Assembly: GCA_003427395.1 (NCBI GenBank)
Contig: BFEA01000012.1
Span: 1,230,048-1,253,620, forward strand
DNA: 23,573 nt
DNA from: Chara braunii
Taxonomy: Eukaryota > Streptophyta > Charophyceae > Charales > Characeae
Reading direction: 5' to 3'
The position numbers and the translations under genes are program-made. Numbering within the stretch: the first letter of the stretch is position 1; the number at the start of each line of letters is the position of its first letter. Shown in pieces: positions 1 to 9,341 of this stretch. The notes under the pieces were generated by a model, which was not told the origin of the DNA, did no database searches, and saw only the letters and a list, made by a program, of their open reading frames with translations.

Positions 1-26
1 TTTTTTTTTTTTTTCTTTTTTTTTTT
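1..26. repeat. Poly-T at the left window edge
   Basis: T tract with a single C. It may be the reverse-strand tail of an element that lies to its right, but no family core follows it. Confidence 0.85.
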
Positions 27-791
27 AAGCGCGGTTTACTGTTTTTCTTGCAGTTTTGAATTGGTCTTCCCCCAAGCTTGCAGTTGACTGTTATTCCTGC
101 GAATTCAAAACTCTGCAGCGGTCACAGGCGCAGTTGTCTCTAACAATAATCATGCTCCTCGGGAAATAAATGGGAGACAACCTACTTAGGGTGGACAAAA
201 AGACTTAGGATGGAGAGTAGAAGAACTCATCTGGGAAACCGCCGACGTCGCACCTAGGAATGATGCCATAATGCCATAGCATACACCCTCAAATGTGAAT
301 GCTCGAAGTAATACCAGTGGCAATGGAAGTGGAACTGCCTGGACCGGCAGCAAGGCATGAGGTACAGGGGCAAGGACGGGTGCGTGCATAGCTAAGCAGG
401 AGTCAGGAGAACGGAGGATGCAGGGCGCTAACACGCATAGAAAAAAGACGAAGGGGAGAGCCGAAGACAAGAGAGACTGCGGCAGGTGCAAGGGATGGGA
501 AAAGATACGAAGGCGAGGGAAGAAGAAGCGGATTCAACAGTCAGGCGGATCAGCGCACGAAGCAGCAGCGCTGATCGGATGGTTGTATCAGAGGGAAGAA
601 TCCATAGGTCAGGGATAGACATATAGGTGTCGAGGAAACAGAACGGAAAGAAAGGGAACAACGGGTAGCTGGACCCAGGGGCCGCCACCAGTAGAGTATT
701 GGAAGAATATTTACCCCTACGATATGTAACTACCTTAGAATCAATACCAGGTTTGGAAACAAATTTTCCAGGCTGGGTACCTGAGGCTAGA

Positions 792-794
<3 letters not shown>
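27..794. other. No recognisable feature
   Basis: Purine-rich plus strand between about 400 and 660. Short open frames have biased composition and no family pattern. Confidence 0.6.
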
Positions 795-829
<35 letters not shown>

Positions 830-1022
830 GTCTCCGTTCTATTGGTGGGGAGCAACACCTGCTGGAAACCGGGTCCAGCGTCCCATTATACATGAAAGGC
901 TCAGAATGCTCAGAATGCTCAGAATGCTCAGAATGCTCAGAATGCTAACCTATGCTCCATACTTCGGATGTTACTGCCAGCATTGACTACCCCAAAAAGC
1001 GGGGGGTTAACTGAGCAGCAAA
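795..1022 (-). mobile_element. SINE-like repeat, copy 1
   Basis: The plus strand reads T31 (795-825), then the family core ATTGGTGGGGAGCA...CACCTGCTGGAAACCGGGTCCAGCGTCCC (838-884), a spacer holding a 9-bp minisatellite, and the head block CCAGCATTGACTACCCC...GGGGGTTAACTG (976-1013). The poly-T on the plus strand is a poly-A tail on the minus strand, so the element reads minus. It shares core and head with the copies at 5260-5460 and 21132-21352. No A box or B box is clear enough to prove a tRNA origin. Confidence 0.72.
900..944. repeat. 9-bp minisatellite
   Basis: Five perfect tandem copies of CTCAGAATG lie inside SINE-like copy 1. Other copies of the family lack the array, so it expanded here. 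Confidence 0.95.
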
Positions 1023-2958
1023 AAAGAAAACAGTTATGTACATTAGCGGAGTCCTCCCTAGGGGGCTCCAGGGAGGAGATCCATATGTGAGCATTTATAA
1101 ATATATGTAGATGTATGTATGCATGTACGCATGTAGATGTAAGTAGATGTAGAGGAAACCAAGCTGACTCATTAAGCATTCAGGACAGAATCTCTGCCAG
1201 GGAAAGGGCATGAGGTGGGAAGGGGTCTGGGAAATCCGAGGGGCGGTGTAGTGGGAACGGGGGCTTTATGTTTGTCCAGTCTTTGAAAACTAGGCGATAG
1301 TCTCTCATTGCTTCCAAATCCCGCTGTCCGTCTCCCCTGACTCCACTCCATTCCACTTTTGCAATCCATCCTTCTCTCTCCCCTCCTACCCAGTCTGTGC
1401 AAAATGCTGTAATCAGTGTCCTTGTGATGCCCAACCTCACGCCCAGCACGACTTCCTGATCAGAGTGGGATGGGGGCCCGGAAGTGCGAAAAAGGGGTGT
1501 GCCAAGGATTTTAGGAAAGTGGGGGTGGAACTGAGATCTCCTGTGGCAAGTTTCGGGGGTAAAAGCGCAAGAGGGCATATGCAGATCGTACTTTGCGCTT
1601 TAGTCCTTATAATAAGGAAGGTAGACCGCCTCTCGTGGTTGGTGCACCGTGGGGAAGCCGCAGATGTCGTGCAGCATAAGGCAGATGGCATGTGCAGTGC
1701 ATCCCCAAACTAACGATCCCGGGGTACCTTTCTACGACCACAGCACCGGCAGATCTAAACACTCTTGCATTCTCGAACAAAATCCCAGCAACATTGCCCC
1801 TGCCAACGAACTCAGATCTCGTCAGCCTAAAAACCCACAAAGGGAAATCACCATCGCCTCTGGTTTCGCCTTTGTGGTTGGTCGCGTGGTTCGGCCAGTT
1901 GTCGACGCCGCTCGTAACAGGCTTCTGAATCCGATGGGGCGCGTTGTAAGCAGAGGCGGTGCAATCGCTGCTCAGCTTCGGTTCGAGTTTGCCGGATAGA
2001 CCCCGAGGTTCGGCGGGTCTGGTACCGCTGGCAATTCTCGCACGGTGGGCTGGGCCAATAGCGAGCTATGGAATTCCACGGTACCATTGTGAGTTGGTGA
2101 TAGGGAAGGAGGAGATGGAAGGGAGGGAAGCTGGTAGCAATAACAACGAAGCCCGGAGATATTTAGTATTGAGTATTGTATGTATCTGGGTAGTTTGGGC
2201 CCCTGGGATCGCTGGTTATTGCCCAATGGAAATCCCCTGCGCACAGTCGGTCGTTTTCTGTCAGACAGGGGTATTTTAGATTTCTTAAGCTCCCCCGTCA
2301 TCTAAGTTGTTCACCTTCCCAGTATTCGAGGTATTCCGGGTCCCTTAAACTCTCTCAATCGGACATCCAAGAGGGGAATTCCGCAGCCATATCTGTTTAG
2401 AAAGTTCGGTCCCCTGCATCCTCCTACGAAGTCCCAGGCTGACCCACGCAGGTACGTGGCGACTCGGGTTCTTCGAGAGTGAGAAACAACGACTTGGTTC
2501 AGCGCGTAGATCGCTTTCAACATGCATGCAGATATCTTATCCCTACGGTGTCGGGTGGGATCACATCTCATACATGTGGCAAAAAGAAGAAAAGGAAAGG
2601 GTCGTCAGCTGATTATAACTCTTGTCGGTCACTAGTTAACGACTAAACCAAAACATCCATAATCAGGCGCTTTCCATCATATCTGAGTGGATAGCTCACG
2701 CAAGTGATCAGTAGGCAGAGTTGGAGCAGACATCGCAAAACAAGATTGAGAATCCGGTAAGATTGTTAATAAAGGGGTCTCACATTCATTCCGTGCACAC
2801 ATACAGAATACAAACGACAAGGAAAATCTGAGACGATTTACAAGGAGAAGTTCAAAACGCCGCGATAAAATTGGTCATGTCAGAATCCAAAATTATACAG
2901 GGGAATAGAGGAAAAGAAAGGAACAACGAAAAGAACCTTATCCCACACCCACACAACT

Positions 2959-2960
<2 letters not shown>
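1023..2960. other. No recognisable gene
   Basis: A short ATGTAGATGTATGT-type degenerate run lies near 1102-1152. A 132-codon minus frame (1180-1578) overlaps other frames of similar length and shows no motif. Nothing else stands out. Confidence 0.55.
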
Positions 2961-3020
<60 letters not shown>

Positions 3021-3027
3021 TCTCTCC
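2961..3027. repeat. CT microsatellite
   Basis: Over 25 uninterrupted TC dinucleotides are followed by two short imperfect runs. Frames across it are Ser-Leu or Arg-Glu repeats and not genes. Confidence 0.97.
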
Positions 3028-4466
3028 GCGTTCCCGATGCGGGCAGTCCGTTGCCGCGCATCCACACAGAGTTGTCACCCCGCTCGATTTGAGTATGCAA
3101 GTCAGGCTCGCCCGTGCGGCACAGTCCATCGTGGCCCCGCACGTCAACCCCGCATACCCGACACCAGCTCGTCGGATCGTCCAACTCTCACACTTACTCA
3201 CCTTTCAAACTTGCTCGTTAACCGACCCTCACTGATCGCGCTAACCTCAAAATTCTTAGAGAGAAAACTAATCGCGCTTGCGAAATTTATAGCATGCATG
3301 CCTGCGCAAAAGGTACGGGATTAAGCCCAGGTGGGCAAGAGGACAAGAAAGGAAGTGCCTACATCTGCATGGCCAAGCCGCGACGTGGGGGTCGTAGCCT
3401 CGCTCCACGCATCGATCCGGTCATGCAGGCACTCAGGCCAATTAGAACGGAGCATCGGACATGCAAGACAAAGAAGACGAAGGCGGGCAACTACGAGGGA
3501 ATTAAGAAAGAAGAAAGATACAGTTACAATCGCGCCCGCCAAAAGCGACATTTGCACAAGATTAAGGGCGCGATCCAGTCAGAGCCCAGTTCCCTGCGCA
3601 GCAAGATGCACGCAAGCGTTGTGCTCCAAAATTCAGAGTACCTAAATTCCTAGTTTACGTCGTATTAGCAAAAGAAAATTCCGAACAGGCAAAAGAAAAA
3701 CAATTTCGAGAACCCGTGGGGGCTCGTCCCCAGTTGAAAATTCAAAAACGATATTCCCACACGATGATCGCGCCAAAATTCTCAGTGCTCACAGCAGAGA
3801 AAGAAAGAAAAAGTTATGGTACAGTTATTTCTCGCGCTTGCCAAGGCGCGACTACCCAACCGTTGGTACGGGATTTTCCCGACACCGATCCGACAACTTC
3901 CAGCAAAAACAAAAAGGAACGAGGGCATTCATGCAATTAGCCCGCCCGGCCCATCTTCCCACAACTCACCCCTTTGACCCGTCATTTTCCCCCAAGCAGC
4001 TTCGCGCAGAAAGTCGCACGGTTTCAGAAAGTGGTTTGTCACATCCTAACATCACCAACTTGTCCGAACAAGTCTCATTGTGATTTTGTGTCCGACTATC
4101 GTTGTGTGAGTTGAAGATGTACCTATAGCTGAATCTGTTTTGTGATCTCTAGCCCCTCTACTCTCCCCTTCTCCATGACTAGAGTACACCTCGGCCACCA
4201 GAGTGCCCATATCATCGCCCCCCGATAGTCTGTACATGTTCTCTACTGTTATACCGCGTCAAACGCGGGGACGCAGCCATTCGGGTAGCATGCTTCATGT
4301 TCTAGATAGTAAGCTTGGCAAAGGTCTTATGAAGTGAGGGATGGACAACCTTTTGGATGGTAGTGTCCAAAGCCAACGCTATCCCACACGCCACATGCAA
4401 CCCACTCACACGCGCACTCACACTCGTGTTGGCTGAAGACCTTACTGATACCGACTGGGAGGATCC
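3028..4466. other. No recognisable gene
   Basis: The stretch at about 3200-4030 has many GCGCG-type words, and one faintly repeated phrase (TGATCGCGC...AAAATTCT...TCGCGCTTGC at about 3234 and 3764). It may be an old duplicated repeat. No coding frame is supported. Confidence 0.5.
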
Positions 4467-4579
4467 AGCTTGCTATCTCAGTTTAATGGCACCAAGAGTG
4501 CCCCAGGCGGCCGTGGGGATTGAACCCACAACCTCCTTAATGCAAAAAAAAAAACAAAAAAAAAAAGAAATAGCAAGCT
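4467..4579. repeat. Inverted repeat around a tRNA T-arm fragment
   Basis: Perfect 10-bp arms AGCTTGCTAT (4467-4476) and ATAGCAAGCT (4570-4579) enclose, on the minus strand, GAGGTTGTGGGTTCAATCCC followed by CACGG (4513-4538). That is a perfect 5-bp T-arm with a TTCAATC loop. The 5' half of a tRNA is absent: A-rich runs (4543-4568) take its place. Confidence 0.5.
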
Positions 4580-4754
4580 ACTGAGGGTTGTACCACCCCA
4601 CATGAGGCCAGGAAAAGGGCATTTCAAGCTCTAAACTACTAGCAGTGTATCTACCTGTGTTCTTCCAGAAGATTCATGCTCATGTTGCACATTTGGTCAG
4701 TAGTGGAGCAAGGCCCTCGATCGCCACAGCTCTCGGGGAAAAGGTAAGTGCATG

Positions 4755-4888
4755 TTTTTTTTTTTTTCCCGAAACAACCCAAATGGTCGCTAGGGGTGCT
4801 GATAAGAGCAGACACCACTAGCGTCGTCGGGAGGGCTCCATCTGTTGGTGGGGAGCAGCACGTGCTGGAAATCGGGTCCAACGTCCCT
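4755..4888 (-). mobile_element. SINE-like repeat, copy 2 (head missing)
   Basis: T13 (4755-4767) is followed by GCTAGGGGTGCTGATAAGAG and CACCACTAGC arms, then the family core TGGTGGGGAGCAGCACGTGCTGGAAATCGGGTCCAACGTCCC ending at 4887. The head block CAGCATTGATTACCC seen in copies 1 and 3 is not found after it, so this copy is 5'-truncated relative to its minus orientation. Confidence 0.7.
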
Positions 4889-4980
4889 GTGAGATACATT
4901 GCAACACAAATTGAACTTTGTATCTTATCTATCTATTGACTGTCCTAACATCTCTGTATACAGTAGAGATCTTGTATTAT

Positions 4981-5141
4981 GGCTATGTACTGTTGCAATT
5001 GTTCGTTTGTGTGTGTGGCATTTAATGTTACAGTTTTTGTGCAGATATAGTTGCTGTGCTTTGCCTATGTACTGTTTCACTTATCTGTTTGTATGTGCCG
5101 TGTAAGTTATAAATTTGTGCAGATATGGTTCCTGTGTGTTT
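4981..5141. repeat. About 80-bp tandem duplication
   Basis: GGCTATGTACTGTTGCA... at 4981 and GCCTATGTACTGTTTCA... at 5063 start two diverged units. Both contain TTTGTGCAGATAT and GTT(G/C)CTGTG near their ends, with an offset of 78-82 bp. Confidence 0.7.
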
Positions 5142-5259
5142 TATGTCATCCCAAACCCTGAAAACCTGAAACCCTGAGTCATGAACCATGTCACCCTTCT
5201 ACCTGGCTGTTGCCTTGACCAGTGATGATTGTCCCGGCCTCTTGTCAGCCCGAGCAAAT

Positions 5260-5460
5260 GCTAGGGGTGTTGATAGAAGCATGCACCACTAGCACTCCCG
5301 GGGAGGTTTCATCTATTAGTGGGGAGCAGCACCTGCTGGAAAGCGAGTCCAACGTCCCTAAACATTGGCAATTGGTTTGTTTGAACAAACATGTGATGAG
5401 CAGTCGGTAACGATGAGCAGCATTGATTACCCTCGTACGAGGGGATTAACTGGCCATCAA
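5260..5460 (-). mobile_element. SINE-like repeat, copy 3
   Basis: It shows the same order as copy 2 (GCTAGGGGTGTTGATAGAAG, CACCACTAGC, then TAGTGGGGAGCAGCACCTGC, then GTCCAACGTCCC). A 55-bp spacer leads to the head CAGCATTGATTACCCTCGTA and GAGGGGATTAACTGG (5416-5452). There is no homopolymer tail at the 5260 side. Confidence 0.7.
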
Positions 5461-6405
5461 AACCCTAGGATAGGTGCACTACCTAGACCTTCCTCGAAGA
5501 TCCAATCGTGACGAAAGAGAGCTAGCCAAATCTTTAATTAGTTCATGAGAAAAACAGCTCAGATGAAGTGAAATCCAATCCCCGGGCCATCACGGCAGAT
5601 CAAATTCAATCAAATTAGGTCAGCCCTGGTCGAATGATGGGGTGAAAGTTGATGATCAACCTGCTCCAACCAGCTCACCCTATAAGTAAGACGCCTGACA
5701 AAGCTAGCCACAAATAACGCAAAAACTGGGGGGGGAGGGAATCAAGCAATCAGACTTCCTACTCCCTGTTTCTCCCCTCTCTGGTCAAATTTCAATCGAA
5801 GTAGTTGCAATCATACCCTAGCAAGACAATTCTTGCGAATCACAATCATAAGAGGCAACAACGATTCCGAATGAAACGCATCGAAATAGAGCATTGCCAA
5901 TCAACTCAACCGAAATATAACAATCAATTCCAGAGATTCAAAAAAAAAAAAAAAAAAAAAAAGTCCAGAGAATCAAAATCGCCAGAAACAGAGGAATGAA
6001 ATGAAGGCACATAAGATTCTAGCGATGTAGTTTGAAACATATCCAATCAAAACAATCGATTCAGAAGAGTCGACCTTGAAGCAAGCACCTCGATCATGAA
6101 ATATGAGAGTCATACTCTCAAAACACCGCCCATACACGACAAGTAGAAAGGCAAGCCACCGAAGGAATCAGCCATTTGATTGTCTCACCATCTCCCGTCT
6201 GTAAAAGCACGTAGAGAAGTACGACCTACATGAATCCATACTGCTGGTACTTGAATTCAGGTGCACAGGTGATAAGTTGTCTCATACCCCTGGCCGCTGC
6301 TGATGTCAACGTAAGAGTTTGTTGCTGATGAGCAAGAACCATCCAGTAAGTTGGACTAACACAGTCCCCCATGCCCAATAGTATCCTTGCTAGAAGCACA
6401 GGAGC
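5461..6405. other. No recognisable gene
   Basis: AT-rich sequence up to the chromovirus target site. Apart from the A23 tract I see no repeat, tRNA or coding pattern. Confidence 0.55.
5940..5962. repeat. Poly-A tract (23)
   Basis: Uninterrupted A23. The preceding 150 bp on the plus strand show no match to the other repeats in the window, so whether it is a retroposon tail is open. Confidence 0.85.
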
Positions 6406-6410
6406 CTCAC
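6406..6410. repeat. Target site duplication CTCAC, left copy
   Basis: The five bases just outside the left LTR read CTCAC and match 16351-16355 exactly. Five base pairs is the usual duplication length for Ty3/Gypsy integrases. Confidence 0.9.
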
Positions 6411-6719
6411 TGTGGCGGACCCACCTGGTGTGGTGCTCCGCCTGGGAAAGAGATGGAGATGGAGGATGAGAGTGGAGCAAGATGACACAACGCAACTCCC
6501 ACGCGAGACTCCTACGCACGTACTCCAAACTGTGCGAATGCAAAATGATCCGAAATACAAACTTTGGCTGGGGTATACCCCAACGGACTGCTTGGACTGG
6601 ACTGGACTGGCTGGTACCGACAGAGGTACCGACCTGGACTGGACTACCCCGAATACAACGCAGGCCTGTGAGAACAGGCCAAGGGGCTGGTCTCACAGGC
6701 CAACCAGAGGTCCGCTACA
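6411..6719 (-). repeat. 3' LTR of the chromovirus
   Basis: Pairs with 16043-16350. Hand alignment gives about 32 substitutions and one 1-bp indel over 308 positions, with roughly three quarters of the changes being transitions. The ends TGTGGCGGACC and GGTCCGCTACA are an 11-bp inverted repeat with one mismatch. The palindrome GGGGTATACCCC (6570-6581), the TGGAC run and the CCTGTGAGA/TCTCACAGG stem are all conserved. No clean polypurine tract is left just inside it: the sense strand reads GCTGAGGATCA next to the LTR, which is only a weak purine run. Confidence 0.93.
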
Positions 6720-7018
6720 TGATCCTCAGCTTGTGATCGATCACCTAGATACAAGCACGCTTCCGCCAAGAAGCGGAACTCTACCAAAGAAAAAGAAAAC
6801 CCGAGTAGTCTAGGATGTGGAGCAAGCTCCATGCTGAGTCCATACAATGAAACCTAGGATATAAAATGTTACAAAAACAACAATGTCACAACTAACAGCC
6901 TAAGTGAAATCAGAAGCAACTAACGAGTATACATGTCATAGGAAAGCAGAAAGTAATGACAACTAAATCCTAGAATGTTGGAGACAATAGCCTTAGTCTG
7001 AAAACAACTGACTAGTGT

Positions 7019-7026
7019 ATAAGTCC
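7019..7026. repeat. 8-bp target duplication ATAAGTCC, left
   Basis: Matches 7487-7494 exactly and directly abuts the CTAGGTT terminus of the nested element. Confidence 0.85.
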
Positions 7027-7114
7027 CTAGGTTACCGGTCGTCCGATGGTCAAACGTCTCCCCCAACCGTCCGGTAGGGGGGTTGTCCGGGATCCCGGAC
7101 AACCACTTTTTGAC

Positions 7115-7150
<36 letters not shown>

Positions 7151-7486
7151 AGTGTAGCGCAGGCCATAGAGACCCCCCATACAAAAATTCAGAATTTTAT
7201 GAGCATTTGGTGATAGGGTGCTATTTGTGGTGGGAGGCCGGGGTACGAGGGGTTTTGGTGGGGATAGGCCAAATGAGCCAAAATTTTGGTGGCATACACC
7301 TTATGCAAGGTAGAAGTCACATGATTAGTTTTCAAAAAAATAAAAAAATAAAAAATAAAAAATATATATATATATATTTTTTGTGCTCGGTCGGACATCC
7401 CCTGTCCGGCGCGACGTCTGACCATACGTCCGGTCGGACATCTCGGACGGTCAGGGGGGTCCCGGACGTCCGATAAAACAACCTAG
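7027..7486. mobile_element. Nested 460-bp MITE, hAT-like
   Basis: Termini CTAGGTT and AACCTAG are perfect 7-bp inverted repeats, and the unit is flanked by identical 8-bp copies of ATAAGTCC (7019-7026 and 7487-7494). Both ends are G/C-rich with repeated CGGAC/GTCCG motifs in opposing directions, including a perfect 24-bp palindrome at 7081-7104. The middle is AT-rich with A32 (7118-7149) and a TA run. It encodes no transposase. Eight-base duplications and subterminal repeats fit the hAT superfamily; Mutator or P-type elements are the alternatives. Confidence 0.82.
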
Positions 7487-7494
7487 ATAAGTCC
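7487..7494. repeat. 8-bp target duplication ATAAGTCC, right
   Basis: Matches 7019-7026 exactly. The preceding AACCTAG is the inverted copy of the left terminus. Confidence 0.85.
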
Positions 7495-7821
7495 TTAGAA
7501 CAACAAAAGCAGAAACAACTAAATCCTAGAAATGTTAGAGGTATGCGTATACCAAGGGAGAGCCCAACTCAGAGGAACCCGACGAGGGGAGACCATCATG
7601 CGACACAACTAGGGTACTGTACATGGCAAGGTGGTAAGAAAGTGACAAGGTCTGAAGTAGGCAGAGCTGATTGTGACGAAGGCCGTGAAACTGTCGATGA
7701 CGTCCATGATGAGAAGTCTGGAATGATGTCGAGGAAGAGTCGCAACGTCGACGAGCTGAAGTGACAAAATTGAAGTGGATGGAGTACTGAGAAGTCAAAG
7801 ACGAGGGAAGATAAGTCAGAG

Positions 7822-8150
7822 TCAATCGTCGTATCGAGCAGGACGACGACGAGTGCGTTGTGGACGCTCAGAAGCATTCGACTGCTGCTGAAGGTCTTCC
7901 TCAGATGGAGCAGACTCGACTTTAGCTGTCTTCTCAACCGAGGGAGAAGGAGGGGGGTCAGTGGGCTGAGGAGGAGCAGTCAACCCAACACGACGAGCAC
8001 GGTCGTAGGCATGCACCAACATGCGAGCATGCTGCAAGTGCTTGAGGGGCTCCCAAATAGCCTCCTCATCAGGGTAACCCTTCCAACGTACGAGATACTC
8101 GACATGGGGAGGGTTGTCGTTGGTGACTCGACGACCATGATGTCTGAAAC
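7822..8150 (-). pseudogene. pol: Chromodomain and C-terminal tail of pol
   Basis: Chromodomains at the end of chromoviral integrases bind histone marks and steer insertion into heterochromatin. In the frame entered after the shift near 8140, the sense strand gives VEYLVRWKGYPDEEAIWEPL (about 8045-8104), the core of a group I chromodomain with the aromatic Tyr and Trp residues of the methyl-lysine cage. A 60-residue acidic and proline-rich tail follows, ending in the basic run RPQRTRRRPARYDD and a stop at 7822. This tail is the true C-terminus of pol. The domain itself has no stop, so it is the best-kept functional module in the copy, though nothing upstream can deliver it. Confidence 0.9.
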
Positions 8151-9341
8151 GAGGAACGTCTCGTGGTCGTCCACCATGATGGGTGGAGGGCGCTCATATA
8201 GTCGTCCGGCGAAACGCTCAGATGGTCTACGGTAGGGACGCGGTAACGAGACGTGGTAGACATCGTGCACACGAACCTAGAGTAGGTAGTCGGGCAGCTT
8301 CACACGGAAGCTGACCGGGCTAGAAGTCGTATCAGAACCGACGGTCTGGAGAATGCGGCATGGGTCAAAGAAGCGACGCCAAAACTTGCGAAGCGTGTCC
8401 GCGTCAAGCTGTAAGTGGCGGGCGTCGATAAACACATCATCACCGTGGCTGGCGAGACGACGTGGTTCTAGGCTATCTCCGCGTGGGCAAGATGAAGATC
8501 CCACTGCTGGTCGTCACGAACAATCTTTCGGAGAATATGTCCGAGAGTTTTGTTCCTGACCTCGGTTTGACCATCAGTCTGGGATGGTAAGACGAGGAGA
8601 AGCGGAGCTGGGTGTCGTACACCTCGTGGAGCCGTCGCCAGAATCGGCTGGTAAAGCGCGGGTCACGATCAGATATGATGCTCAGAGGTAAGCCGTGGTC
8701 ATGCACGACTCGGTCAAACACGATGTCGGCGACCTTACATGCACTGATGGCATAGCGACATGAGACAAAGTGTGCGTGCTTCGTGAGGCGGTCGACGACA
8801 ACCAAGATAGCATCATGATCGCGGGGGGTCAGAGGACGAAGAAGACTGATGAAGTCCATTGAGATGGACTGCCAACGACCCTCAGGGATAGGAAGAGGTT
8901 GGAGCAAATCATAAGCCGGGTGGTTCGCATTGTTCACCTCCTGACAGGTGGGACAATCGACGACGTAGTCCTTCACAAAGTCCTTGCGCTTCGACCAGAC
9001 GTACAAGCGGCTCACACGAGTCAACATCTTGTGGAAGCCCATATGACCGGCGGCTGCCTAGGCATGGAACTGAGGAACTCCGCTACTGCCTGGATACATA
9101 GCTGTCCAATGGAGGGAACACAAATACGGGGCTCTCTGGTGCCACGTGAGCCGTGCTAGTACACAAGACCGTTGTCCCCGAGATAGTAGTTCGGGACGGT
9201 CTTGCCACTCTGAAGGGTCGCATGGATGTCGCGATAGTCGGGACAGTGGCGGTACTGGGTGCGAAACTCGTCGATCACCGAGTGGTGGACGATGGTGATC
9301 GAGATGACATCAAGCTGGATCTGCTCCAAATCATGTTCATG
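8151..9341 (-). pseudogene. pol: Integrase part of pol, frameshifted and internally deleted
   Basis: Integrase inserts the DNA copy. The zinc-binding N-terminus is visible: His residues in GHMGFHKM and Cys residues in CPTCQ, with a TAG at 9058-9060 just before it. In the catalytic core the first Asp sits in SISMDFISL and the second in [13 protein letters not shown], with [10 protein letters not shown] between them. The Glu of the DDE triad is only in another frame, because one C is missing near 8581 in the phrase YHPQTDGQTE. The frame then runs on to [11 protein letters not shown] and a TAG at 8468-8470. Directly after, the sequence jumps to HGDDVFIDARHLQL, skipping some 85-95 residues that other Gypsy integrases have there. 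A TAG at 8277-8279 and a frameshift near 8140 follow before the chromodomain. Identity is certain; function is lost. Confidence 0.88.

Larger units (their letters stand above)
6720..7821 (-). other. 3' untranslated region of the chromovirus
   Basis: This spans pol's stop to the 3' LTR. It contains the nested DNA transposon at 7027-7486 and diverged direct repeats around it: CAACTAAATCCTAGAATGTT near 6958 and CAACTAAATCCTAGAAATGTT-like sequence near 7513, plus a fainter third copy starting near 6848. A small stem CTTCCGC/GCGGAA lies near 6760-6779. No coding frame is recognisable. Confidence 0.65.

Noticed and set aside
1180-1578. 132-codon minus frame
   Set aside because: Overlaps two other frames of similar length; no motif, no codon pattern I could trust and no neighbour to support it.
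2852-3201. Frames with long Arg-Glu or Ser-Leu runs
   Set aside because: Direct translation of the CT microsatellite.
3716-3730. TGGGGGCTCGTCC, resembling a tRNA-Pro primer binding site
   Set aside because: The match stops after 13 bases, the preceding bases do not end in CA, and no LTR pair could be found around it.
6226-6696. 156-codon open frame across the left LTR
   Set aside because: It runs through a non-coding LTR and its neighbour, is not open in the paired LTR, and has no domain pattern.
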